A stretch of DNA of 64,000 nt. Origin: Ascidia mentula (Eukaryota; Chordata; Ascidiacea; Phlebobranchia; Ascidiidae). The notes beneath the pieces were generated by a model that saw only the letters and a list, made by a program, of their open reading frames with translations, was not told the origin of the DNA and made no database searches. The position numbers were made by a program, and so were the translations under genes. The DNA is taken from positions 13,468,001 to 13,532,000 of the forward strand of contig OX387201.1 of NCBI GenBank assembly GCA_947561715.1. Reading direction: 5' to 3'. This document shows, one piece after another, positions 43,193 through 54,455 of this stretch. The first letter of the stretch is position 1. Every line of letters begins with the position of its first letter.

Positions 43193-45809
43193 ATGATGTC
43201 TGACTCAGGTATGTGTGCTGACAGATATTTAAGTATTGAAAATTGTTTCAAATTACCTTTATTTGACCGAATGAGAAAAAACTTGACGAAGACATAAAAT
43301 ATTTGTAATTAAGCATCGAATAAATTAATGTTAAGTTTCTGCTCCAGATATAAACAAACGAGTGGCGATTGTTACTGGTGGATCAAAAGGAATAGGGAGG
43401 TCAGTGGCGGTACATCTTGCTAAAGCTGGTTTCAAGGTAATGATCGAAAAACATGAGCGAGTAATTGTTTTGTGATTATAAATGTCATTAACCCGACCGA
43501 AGTAAATAGCCTTAGGCGACTTAGAGCGGCAATTCATGACATTAGTTTCCACGTGCCATTTTATCTCGGAAGCATAGTTTGTTACGCTTGATTACCCACA
43601 TTACACAGTTTTACTTTTATTTGACATGAATCCATTTTCCAGAATTTTTGGTTCTCTTTGACTTGGATATTATAGCATTTACTCAAAAAAATCCATTCAT
43701 CTAATCTTTTTGACACAAGGTTGTTCAAGGTTTTTCACGCTTCACTAGGCTTAAAGCACAATTGCGCAACACCCAAAATGTTCGGTAAAAAATCGTCGTC
43801 ACGGTGCAGGCGTAATGGCGGTCTTTTTGGAAGTGCTCATATCCTGACAAATAATTGATAAGTGACAAGAGACTGATGCGGATTGCATTTACATGAACAA
43901 AACATTTTTAGGTGTGTATAGCAGCAAGAAATGAAAACCAATTACAGGAGGCCGAAACTGTGCTCAAGGAAATTCATTCTGACGTAACAATGTTTCAGTG
44001 TGACGTCAAAAGCATCGAACAGGTTGGAAAGTGTAATTTGCAAGTACAGGGTTAACATCGTAATAGCTTACAAATTTGAATATAGAAATAATTTGTTCAT
44101 TTTTTACCATTTTGGACAATCCGGATGATTTTATCCGAATCATTGCCAAAGCTCACGTTTCCAGATTTTGTAATATAGCCTATAGTATTTCTACAAGACT
44201 CGTACGGCAAAAACAGTTGTAAGTGTCAATGTTTCGGTTGCTACGCTGCAGTCTTCATCAGGATGTAACGAAATCTTGTTACATAGATTTGTGTGGTTAT
44301 TCGCTTGGAGTTATCGCGTATTTGATCAGGTTCATGCTGGGCTTGTTTCGCTTTATTCGCCCACCGTAACGCCATAGTCTCTCTACCACTGAACTAAAAC
44401 GTGAAATTCAAAGTGGCATTTTTGTTACAGTTCAATAATCTTGTAAGACACACCGAGGCAACTCTTGGCCCCGTTGATGTTCTTGTCAACAACGCTGGAG
44501 TTGCACACTGCACGCTGATCACCAACTTTATGGTGGAGAACTGGCATGAGATGATTGACATTAACTGCAAGGGTTTGGTAAACGGAGTAGCTGCAGCATT
44601 GCCGGGAATGTTGGAAAGAAAGAAGGGCCATATTGTAAACATGTCGTCACTTTTTGGACAGAGTGTAAGAATTAAAAGTTTCCCAAACACAAGTAATGTC
44701 ACCAAAATTAATTATTTAAAAACAAGGCCCTTAGGCTTGATTATTGCATAATGTTGTGTTACAGAACTTAAATTTTCCAAATTTGCTTTTAATATACATG
44801 TGATTGCAATCTGCTATTGTTGTACCTTGTGCAGCGTAGATTACGTCAAACAAGTGTCAATTTATAATACACTCAATTGCCGCCATACATCATCGTATGC
44901 AACAGTGGCGCTAATATTCCTGGAAATTTTTGATGAATGCACGTAAAAATTACTTTGACCCATTGTGTATAGCTGAGCCATATTTTTACTGATTATTTAA
45001 AAAGCAAATTTTCATTATTAGATGTAAGTGTACAATTTTGGGTGGCTGGAAATTTTTGAAATTTATATCTTCGCAGACACCTCCATGCTTTGCTGTTTAC
45101 TCCGCAACCAAATGTTTCATGGAAGGATTTACCCTGTCTTTGAGAAAAGAAATTGCATCTACCGGCATTAAACTAACTTCTATTCAACCTGGGTCAGTTA
45201 ACACAAGTATCATTACTGGAAACCACGACCCTGAGGTTTGTGCATGATTTGAATTACTCTTTAAATGGTTCAAAATAATTACATCTACACACCCGGAGCC
45301 TAAAGGTTTTAGATGTCAATCAAACGCTGTTTTAAATAATATTTGTTATAGACAATAGCGCTTCCCAGTATGTAAATTTTTTCCATTACCTCAGTCATCC
45401 CGCCATACACGCATTGTGACCTAACAACCTCCCAATAATCTCCTTGTGCCATGTTGTGGTGTAAAGCGAGCAATTGTCGCAATTTGTTATTTGCCAGTGA
45501 AATATGTGGATAGTTGTTGTAGTTACAGCAAGACATGTGCTGCATGCAGTTGCAATAGAACCGTAATCGGCGAAATGGCGAATTGGCAATGGGCAATACT
45601 ATGCTATTACAACAACACACCTAAATTTGTTCCTGTGTTCAAACACTTAATCCATTTGTTTTCAGGCAGTGAAAAGATTTTCGGCCCAATTTGAGTTTAA
45701 AGCGATCGAACCGGATGACGTCGCCAGAGCTGTGGTGTTTGCTGTGACGCAACCCGGTCACGTGTCTGTACATGAGATGTGCTTAAACCATAATGAAAGT
45801 GTTCTGTAG
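43193..45809 (+). CDS. classical short-chain dehydrogenase/reductase, cluster gene A
   Basis: Six exons: 43193-43208, 43348-43436, 43912-44022, 44431-44664, 45077-45235 and 45666-45809, giving 250 residues, the normal length for a classical SDR. The tiny first exon encodes only MMSDS. The Rossmann cofactor motif TGGSKGIG is at 15-22, NNAG at 92-95, and the catalytic set Ser145, Tyr158 and Lys162 is in NMSSLFG and YSATK. The Arg after the glycine motif and IAARNE suggest NADP(H) preference. The C-terminal pattern PDDVARAVVFAVTQPGHV resembles DHRS11/YdfG-type SDRs, which reduce or oxidise small carbonyl or hydroxy compounds; the substrate cannot be told. Gene C is nearly identical, introns included; gene B is more divergent. 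A SINE-like repeat sits in intron 3. Confidence 0.88.
44215..44400 (-). mobile_element. tRNA-derived SINE-like repeat in intron 3 of gene A
   Basis: Read on the minus strand it begins gttttagttcagtggtagag, an A-box matching the tRNA consensus (44381-44400), and continues through a tRNA-unrelated body. A good B-box is not seen. A closely related stretch lies at the same place in gene C (about 52780-52960), so insertion predates the A/C duplication. It contains ctgatga..gaaac at 44231-44261. Confidence 0.45.
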
Positions 45810-45926
45810 ATTATCATGTCACAATTTGGCTATGCTAAATTAACTGTCTTACCCTTAGATTGCTTCGTGGTGTAAAATTTAACTAATTGGTGTAAGGCAA
45901 GGGTTCTTGATTCTGCTCAACACGAG

Positions 45927-47107
45927 AGGCGGGTTCGCAACCAAAAGGTGGCAGCAACATGACACCCATGGCACTTATTTTGGGGCCACATGGCACGAAT
46001 ATGGCCCACGTGGCACCAGCATGGCACGCATGGGACCAATGTGACACCGTATATTTGTGGATAATGTTAATAATGTAGTTGTTATTTGCTAAAGTTTAGT
46101 GATAAAGAGAGCAGTTATGCAGCACTAAACAGATAGATGCAGTAATAAGTTGTGTATTTAATGATAAATACACTTGCAACTGTGGCAAGAAGCATCTGCA
46201 ATACCTTAAAAGAATCTATAGCATGACACCGCATTTCGCTCAACTGTTATGTTAAAAAAGAGTAGTTATGCAGCACCAAACATAGGTAGACAAAAAAATA
46301 TGTTTATGTTAAAAATATAATTAAAAATGTTTGTTTGAAAGCCTGAAAGTGAAAGAAATCGTAGCACCATAGAAATCGTAGTACCAACATGAAACCGTGT
46401 GTGAGTAAAACCTTGGTGTTAACCAATCTATTATGTAAGAAAAGGGCAGTTAAGCACCTCCTTAATATAGTTATAAATTGCTTTCAGAAATTTACAGAAG
46501 TTATTGTGAGAAGAGGACGGGCGCTTGCAGAATCCCCAAATAAGGCCGGGTCCACACTCACGCTTTGCGCCGGCGGATTCTTTGTTTGTTTCATTATACG
46601 CCGGCGTGCGGGCGTACGCTCGGGACATTGAAACAAACAAAGATTCCGCCGGCGCAAAGCGTGAGTGTGGACCCGCCTAAGGGCATGGTACCATAGAAAT
46701 CATAGCAAGGCACCAACATGGAACGAGGAGAGAACACAGTGTAATATGATTATGAAATACGAACCTAAACGTAAATATTGGTTCACCTATGTCCTAGGAA
46801 CTATGCCCAGACTAAACGCTACCTACTGCGGCATACGTTGAAAAAAACGCACCTTGCAACCCTAGCTTAAAGTTATTGTTATCTTATTTTGGTTGAAACA
46901 AACACGCTGATGAAAGGCCCTCACGTTAGTGCAAATGACAACTGCAGACTATATTACCGATTTAGCATAAATGGATTCAAAAAGTAACTAAAAAACGCAC
47001 CAAGGGGCTATGCTGGTGACATGTTGGTGCCACGTGCCCCAAATTTGGTGACATGCGTTTCAAGTTGGTGCCACATGGCCTGTGCCACTTTTCGGTTACA
47101 CCCCTGT
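45927..47107. mobile_element. 1.18-kb insertion with inverted ends and internal short repeats
   Basis: Bounded by comparison with gene C: there ctccacacgaa runs directly into gcaaaacttgtaaaatcac (near 54560), whereas here 1.18 kb separates the two parts. The ends are inverted: gcaaccaaaaggtggca near the left and tgccacttttcggttac near the right, the right end reading caggggtg on the complement as in many hAT elements. The interior has degenerate repeats of atggcac (left) and of a ccatagaaatc..agca..accaacatg unit. No transposase is visible. Confidence 0.6.
46544..46677. mobile_element. 134-bp near-palindromic MITE with TAA target duplication (Harbinger-like)
   Basis: Inverted repeats of about 50 bp begin ggccgggtccacactcacgc and end with the complement, with only one or two differences, around a short GC-rich core. 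Both sides carry TAA (46541-46543 and 46678-46680), fitting the TWA target of PIF/Harbinger elements. It sits inside the 1.18-kb insertion, so it is the younger event. The near-perfect arms suggest recent activity. Confidence 0.75.
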
Positions 47108-48337
47108 TGCAAAACGAAGGATAGAAAAATTGTAAAATCACATCGTGATCGTGCAAGATGTGTGAAGTCTTAGTGCGTATACAACCAAGTTAGGAAAATT
47201 TCATGAATTTAACATCTTTTGCAGAACTTTTTAAAGTGACCAAGAGAATTAGGAGAACATGTTTATGATTAGATTTTTTAGTCTTTTGTTTCATATGCTG
47301 CGATTTTACTCAATAATGAGACAGTAAACACATAAGCAATGCAGCTGCTATATGCAGATAATTTAAGATTTTTTTTACGCCTAAACGAAATTTGTTTTAG
47401 GTGTTTGCTACATATATTCTTCGACAACTTGTGCTTTGCAAACAAGAGTAAAAAATCCAACAAAATTGATATACGGGTAATGTGTGTTGGAATTAATTTA
47501 TAAATTTATGCGTACACAATACAAATTCTAACCTATCTTCGTTCACCCTTTTAAAAATATACCTTTACCCTAGGGTAAACCATTCACCAGTTGAAGAAAC
47601 ACTCAGATACAGTACAAACAAGCTTATCTAATTTTGCAAAAGTTAACTTATAAAGGAAAACGCCCGCCGAAAATAAAACAAAATAACGTAGCACACAGGA
47701 GTTTCAAGGCTGATTTTTTTGTTTCATATTTTATCACAGAATACTGAAACAGTATTCTAGTGTTCTATGATTATATTGCTGATTATTTTTTAAAATAATG
47801 TTAAGTAATTAAACTTTATAAAAAGCAAAATCGTATAAAATATTATCGCAATGTACTTGTAACACAAACAGTTTTCAACCTTTAAAATTTTGCCGGAATA
47901 CGGTATGCTTATCCGGGATGCTGTTCAAAGGATGTGCAGTTCATCGCATGTTTTGATAATTTGTTTGAACCTTTTAAAATTTTAAAATTTGTAGAGAAGA
48001 TACAATAAGAGTTTTGGTCTTTAAGTGCAGCTTGCAGGTATAGACATAATGAAAACGGTCGTGATAACTGCGTTGCAGCACAATTAATCAATTGTTTATA
48101 AAAGTGCAAAACTGCAAATCGACATGAAAGGGCAGAAACCCTACGTTTGTCATGCATTTCTCATATCTTGTAATGCTGACTGTGGTATTTTAGTTGACAA
48201 AAGAACGTCACGGTAAAGTGCATGCAAGCGCTACGTTTGAGCGATTTGGGAAGAGAAAACATTTTACGAAATTCGAATGTTTCTTCAGGATAGCACAATC
48301 ATGTCAATTATTTCAAAATTGCTTTAAAATACACTGA

Positions 48338-50982
48338 ATGATGTCCGACTCAGGTATGTGTGCTGACAGATATTTATAGGAAATTAGAGAATATAGAAAA
48401 TTGTTTCAACTTATTTTAGCTTGTCCATAAAATAAATCAAAATGAGCATTGATTTAAATAATAATAATGTTCGATTCAGATATAAACAAACGAGTGGCGA
48501 TTGTTACTGGTGGATCGAAAGGAATAGGAAGATCGGTGGCTGTGCATCTTGCTAAAGCTGGTTTTAAGGTTTTAAATCGTTCAATATACTGTATAACCTT
48601 AGTTGTATTCAAAGATTGTATTCAAACTCAAGTGTGACTGCTCCTTTTTAAGCGAACGGACAAAAAACATCACATATTAAAATATCACTTGGTTCTACGA
48701 CAGGAAAGTTGGCATTTAGTGTAATTTCTATGAGCCGATATGAATGTCCTCAGTCACCTACCTGCACAGATGACATCTGGTGAGCCAAACAGTGTGCACT
48801 GTCTGAATCTTACTGAGCCGTCAAATCAACATCGCGGACAAGGCAATCTTTTGGGATTTTAAACAAAGAAATTGCATTAAGTAGCTACGTTACAAAATTT
48901 CGTTCCAGAACAAACTTTCAGTTTTATCTCTGTGTCTTTTTAGGTGTGTATATCGTCGAGACACAAAAATCTGTTGAAGGAAGCTGAAGCTTCTCTCAAA
49001 GAAATTCATTCTGACGTAACAATGTTTCAGTGTGACATCACAAAAATCGAACAGGTAAAAGAGTACGTGTTTTGCGCAATTGTGAAAGACATCGAATTTC
49101 CGACACTGCGTCCAGGCGTTAAATAACTCGATGAGTTGTTATGCACGCTTGACTGCCTTTAACATGACGTCGCAATAGCTTAACATCAAACTAAGATCTC
49201 TTTTTGATCCACGACCGTTTGGAATAGAAAGGATTGCGTTCAACACTGTAACGATTAAGTTTTGGGATTACTACAAAATTGCCTTTGCTAAGTAAATGCT
49301 GTCTACTTCTCTTGAAGTACGGCCTGAGAAAATGCGGGATGAAAAAACAAGAAAAAACGAAATTTAAAGGTTTGACGATTTTCTTGTTTTTTATGGTAAA
49401 CGGCGTACTTGTGCTGACGGTTAGGTCAAATCGATTAAATGTGCCATGGACCGATTTGAGCGCTTGTATGTCTTTCGGTTAATGCAACGTAAGTTGTAAT
49501 AGGGGGACTGGGCTTGCATGGTCATCACTGCCTGTAATTTCTTCTTTTTCTATAAGCAGGAAACGATGTTGGATAATCTTAATTTCTTAGTATTTTTAAT
49601 AACAGTTCAAGAATCTTGTCAGCCACACCGAGGCAACTCTTGGCCCCGTTGATGTTCTTGTCAACAACGCTGGAGTTGCACACTGCACGCTAATCTCCAA
49701 CTTTATGGTGGAGAACTGGCATGAGATGATTGACATTAACTGCAAGGGTTTGGTTAACGGAGTAGCTGCAGCATTGCCGGGAATGCTGGAGAGAAAGAAG
49801 GGCCATATTGTGAACATGTCGTCACTTTTTGGACACCGTGTAAGAATATCTCACGAAAAGTAACAATGTATTTTGCTTAGTTGGTTTCACGGCATTGCCG
49901 CCAAGGCACTTGTTTCCGACAAGTAGGGGCGAGACATAAAATATCAAACCCATCAAGGCACAAACACTGGTTATGCGTGATGTGCATTGATATTAAAGTA
50001 GATGTACAGAGGAGCATTTAAAGTTATATTACGTACTTTTATACGGAATAGTAAATTTAACGGAATAGAAAAGCCAAAGTCAATATGCTGATCATTATAG
50101 GTAAACTTTTTGAACAATGTGGTGCTCATAATCAGTGATGTGAACTTTTAAATTGAAATTTTGTACTGGTAAAGAAGCAATACACAAGCCCTACTTTGTG
50201 CACACAAAGGCACATACACACAGGTATACAAATAGAGGAATGTATTATCTGCTCCAGGGCTTTTCAAACTTTTTAGCTCGCTACCCCTTACTTCAAATGA
50301 TTAAAATATCTTCTGAACTCCGCGGTTACGAATTGCTTTCTTTCATTCGGCAAATCATTTTGTTGCAGCCTCATCCATATTTTGCGGTATTGTCGGCAAC
50401 CAAATGCTTTGTGGGAGGCTTTACCTTGTCTTTGCGAAAGGAAGTTGCATCTACCGGCATTAGAGTAACATCTATTCAACCTGGGGCGGTCAACACCACT
50501 TTACTTGCTAAAAATCAAGACCATGAGGTTTGTACTTGATCTAAATATAATCCATATTAATTAGACTATAAATACTTCATCCTGTAACAATGTCTATTAC
50601 AATGACTTTTTTAAACGCTGTTGAACACGAGGTTAATAAAATTCGCCTCCCGACTCTTTCAAGCGACATAACTTTGCTCGTCAGCGAAACGATTATTATT
50701 TCAATAAATCTTGTTGCCCCCTCGATAGCTCACTGTGGATCCCTGATCCAAACTGAATTGTTTCTGCATTACGTTAAAAATTTCTTTAGCTTTTTTTTTA
50801 TTAAAAGCAGTCCGTCCAGATTGATCTTGTTTTTACAGGGATTGAAAAGATTTGCGTCCCAGTTTGATTGCCCACCGATCGAATCGGATGACGTCGCAAA
50901 AGCTGTGGTTTTTGCTGTGACACAAACTGGTCACGTGGCTGTAAATGAATTGGCCTTAAACCACTTCGAATCTTCAGTTTAA
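48338..50982 (+). CDS. short-chain dehydrogenase/reductase, cluster gene B, catalytic Tyr replaced by Leu
   Basis: Six exons: 48338-48353, 48480-48568, 48944-49054, 49606-49839, 50369-50527 and 50839-50982; 250 residues, with exon sizes equal to gene A. TGGSKGIG (15-22), NNAG (92-95), Ser145 and Lys162 are present, but the catalytic YxxxK reads LSATK, that is Leu158. A Tyr sits four residues earlier (PYFAVLSATK), which is not the catalytic position. The frame is open, all splice sites are good and purifying features remain, so the gene may encode a pseudo-enzyme or cofactor-binding protein rather than being dead. Exons 2 and 4 are about 95 percent identical to A and C, while exons 3, 5 and 6 are much more divergent, which points to gene conversion. 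It has its own copy of the shared promoter block at 48203-48289. Confidence 0.85.
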
Positions 50983-51978
50983 AACCACATGTTGCAATTA
51001 TTGGTGCCGTATTTTTCTATATTTACAAACAACAAAGTATATTTGGGCAATGCAGGAATGTTTTAAAGGATGACTTGACTTTCTGAGTAAATATAATGTA
51101 AGTCAATGAGACATGTTGATTGTTTACGTTGATTTTTAGACAGGATTTAACATTTACTCGAGATCGCCAGTGCTGGTTCTTAACTTTTTTAAATACCGTT
51201 ACCCCTGAGAAGACCCTGGTGGATTACAGTTACCCTCTTCAAAAAATAACACAAGTCACAGCTGACAATCATTTAGGAATAGGCTACACAAAAATAACGA
51301 TATAATTTACATTCAAACGTGGATCGGGGCTAATATCTTAGTTTAAATTAAAATTACGTCATAACATATTCTGCACAAGTTTGTGCACAGAAGCTCTTGC
51401 TTTGATTTTACCAGATTTCTGAAAGTTGACTATGCGTTTCATGTTTTTTGTTAAGTTTAATGTTACCTCATACAAACGTTAATGTTAAACAGTTTTATTA
51501 CGTCTTATATTAACGATACAGAAACGTTTATATTAGTACGTATGTTCAATAACATCACTAACATGTTGTGTTTAAACCACACAAAAAGGTTTTTTCCAAG
51601 TCGTGTTTAACTGACTGTCGCAATATCATTTGAGTTACGTTAAAGGCGAAAGTTATATCATGCAACCTTTATGCATCATTCAGTTTGACAACAAAAACGA
51701 TCTGAAACCACTGGACAACTTTTAAATAACGTTACGAAAGTTAATATAACGTTTTGTGTTATCTGGGTATAGGCTTAATGAAAGCGTGCGTGATGATTGC
51801 GTTGCAGCACAATTAATCAATTGTTTCGTGAAAGTGCAAGTCGTGCGTCGTACGTTTTACATAATGCTGCCCGTAACATTTTAGTCGAAAACAGAACGTC
51901 ACGGTTAAGTGCACGCAAGCTCTACATTAGCGCGATTTTGCAAAAGTAAACATTTTACGAGATTCGGATGTTTGAACA
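50983..51978. other. intergenic region between dehydrogenase genes B and C
   Basis: No gene is seen. The promoter companion motif (taggcttaatgaaagc) is near 51770 and the promoter block at 51894-51973 directly precedes exon 1 of gene C. The stretch 51000-51700 shows nothing I can name. Confidence 0.5.
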
Positions 51979-54455
51979 ATGTCCGACTCAGGTATGTGTC
52001 CAGATATATCTAAGTATTTCAACGTAGTTTTGTTTGTCCGAATGAGAAAAAACTGGACGACAACTTGGACGAAGACATAAAATATTTGTAATTAAGCATC
52101 GAATAAATATAATGTTAAGTTTCTGCTCCAGATATAAACAAACGAGTGGCGATTGTTACTGGTGGATCAAAAGGAATAGGGAGGTCAGTGGCGGTACATC
52201 TTGCTAAAGCTGGTTTCAAGGTAATGATCGGAAAACATGTGTAGAGTAATTGTTTTGTGATTATGAATGTCATTAACCCGACCGAAGTAAATAGCCTTAG
52301 GCGACTTAGAGCGGCAATTCATGACATTGCCATAGTTTCCACGTGTCATTTTATTTCGAAAGTATAGTTTTTTACGCTTGATTACCCACATTACACAGTT
52401 TTACTTTTATTTGACATGAGTCCGTATGCAGCCTCACGGTGCAGGCGTAATGGCGGTCTTTTTTAAAGTGCTAACATCCTGACAAATCATTGATAAGTGA
52501 CCAGAAACTGATTCGGATTGCACTCATATAAATAAAACATTTTTAGGTGTGTATAGCTGCAAGAAATGAAAATCAATTACACGAGGCCGAAACTGTGCTC
52601 AAGGAAATTCATTCTGACGTAACAATATTTCAGTGTGACGTCAAAAGCATCGAACAGGTTGTAATGTGTATTTTACGAATGATTTGTAAATTTTTTTTTT
52701 GCCTTTCGGATCATTTAATTGAATCATTGCCAAGGCCACCGTTTCCATTACGTAATATAACCTATTATTACTACAAGACGGCTCATACGGCAAAATAGTT
52801 GTAAGTGTCAAAGTTTAGGCCTTCATCAGGATGCAACGAAATCTTGTTACGCAGTTTTTTTTGCTTGGATGAATTACAACTCGCGTCTTTGTTTTTGATC
52901 AGGTTTCGTGCTGGACTTATTCGCCCACCGCAACGCCAACCTCTCTACCACTAAACTAAAACGTGAAATTCAAATTGGCATTTTTGTTACAGTTCAAGAA
53001 TCTTGTCAGCCACACCGAGGCAACTCTTGGACCTGTTGATGTTCTTGTCAACAACGCTGGAGTTGCACACTGCACGCTGATCGCCAACTTTATGGTGGAG
53101 AACTGGCATGAGATGATTGACATTAACTGCAAGGGTTTGGTAAACGGAGTAGCTGCAGCATTGCCGGGAATGTTGGAAAGAAAGAAGGGCCACATTGTAA
53201 ACATGTCGTCACATTTTGGACTGCATGTAAGAATTAATAAGTTACAAAAACACAAGTAAAGTCACCAAAATTTGAAATTATTCGAAAACAGGGCCCATAT
53301 GGACTTGATTATGTGGTAAGATATTTGTAACTTAGTATAGTTAACTTTCACAGTCTTTTGTTTTCGTGCATTAGCAGTTTTGTCAATTAATAATACACTT
53401 TTAAGTAATTGCCGCAATACAACATCATATACAACAGTGTCCTGAAAATTTTTGATGAATGCACGTAAAAATTACTTTGACCCATTGTGTGTAGCTGAGC
53501 CTTATTTTTAACTGATTACTTAAACTAAATTTTTATTATTTGATGTATTTGTATAATTTTGGGTCACTGACAATTTTTGAAATTTATATCTTTTTAGCCA
53601 ACCCCATGCTTTGCTGTTTACTCCGCAACCAAATGTTTCATGGAAGGCTTTACCCTGTCTTTGAGAAAGGAAATTGCATCTACCGGCATTAAATTAACTT
53701 CTATTCAACCTGGGACAGTTAACACAAGTATTATTACTGGAAACCACGACCCTGAGGTTTGCGCATGATTTAAATTGCGATTTAATAACTACAAAATTGC
53801 CTCAAGACTAGTACATGTACATACACACAGCCTAGAGGTTTTAAGATGTCAATCAAATGCTATTTTAAAGTGCATGTGACACGGTCGCAACTAAATAAGA
53901 CTTAATAGGTCGAAACGGCGGCCATTTGTCTGCAGCTCAAATTAACATCAACATCCGTTTGTTGCACTAGTTCACTTGTTGTGCCCTGCTTAATGCAAAA
54001 CTATACTAAACCGCAGTTTTACAATGTTTTCCATTCCAACGCATAAGGCTTGATGCCAGCACACGCACCAATAAAGTGACTTCTATGACGTCGCGCAACA
54101 ACAATCTCGCTTTCGCACGATTTCGTTTGCAACAGTTTAAACGTAACTTTGATCAGCTGTATTTCAAAAACCAGTCGCCGCCAGTTGCAATAGAAAATCA
54201 GTTGCAATAAAACCGTAATGAGTGAATTGGCAATGGGCAATACTATGCTATTACAACAAAATACCTAAATTTGTTCCTGGTTGTTCAAACACTTAATCCA
54301 TTTGTTTTCAGGCAGTGAAAAGATTTTCGGCCCAATTTGAGTTTAAAGCGATCGAACCGGATGACGTCGCCAGAGCTGTGGTGTTTGCTGTGACGCAACC
54401 TGGTCACGTGTCTGTACATGAGATGTGCTTAAACCATGATGAAAGTCCTCTGTAG
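51979..54455 (+). CDS. classical short-chain dehydrogenase/reductase, cluster gene C
   Basis: Six exons: 51979-51991, 52132-52220, 52547-52657, 52993-53226, 53598-53756 and 54312-54455; 249 residues, one Met fewer than A because exon 1 has a single ATG. Cofactor motif TGGSKGIG, NNAG, the Ser of NMSSHFG, and YSATK are all intact, so it should be an active NADP(H)-type SDR of unknown substrate. It differs from gene A at only a handful of residues (for example Ala for Thr in CTLIANFM, HFGLHPTP for LFGQSTPP), and introns 2-4 align almost base for base, so A and C are a recent duplicate pair. Intron 5 carries a truncated TTAA-family element absent from A. AATAAA at 54681-54686 is a likely polyadenylation signal. 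Confidence 0.88.
52780..52960 (-). mobile_element. SINE-like repeat in intron 3 of gene C
   Basis: Counterpart of the repeat at 44215-44400 in the same intron of gene A, with the same A-box-like stretch read on the minus strand (near 52935-52957) but internally shortened. Shared position means it was present before the genes duplicated. Confidence 0.45.
53869..54178 (-). mobile_element. truncated copy of the TTAA transposon in intron 5 of gene C
   Basis: Begins at TTAA (53865-53868) with agtgcatgtgacacgg, then runs as the reverse complement of about 16300-16640 (shared landmarks: gcggccatttgtctgcagct, ttttacaatgttttccattcc, ctgtatttcaaaaaccagtcg). The second terminal repeat is missing, so the copy is truncated or deleted at its right side. 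Gene A lacks it at the corresponding site, where tttaaataatatttg follows. Confidence 0.7.

Larger units (their letters stand above)
45810..48337. other. intergenic region between dehydrogenase genes A and B
   Basis: The proximal 3' flank (45810-45926) matches that of gene C. A 1.18-kb insertion fills 45927-47107 and carries a nested 134-bp element. From 47585 on, the DNA is the duplicated 5' module of gene B. No other gene was found; the open frames here fall inside transposon sequence. Confidence 0.55.

Noticed and set aside
45395-45694. Open frames in intron 5 of dehydrogenase gene A
   Set aside because: They are intronic, on both strands, and not preserved in gene C.
46389-46640. Short frames across the palindromic element
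   Set aside because: They arise from the inverted GC-rich arms of the MITE.
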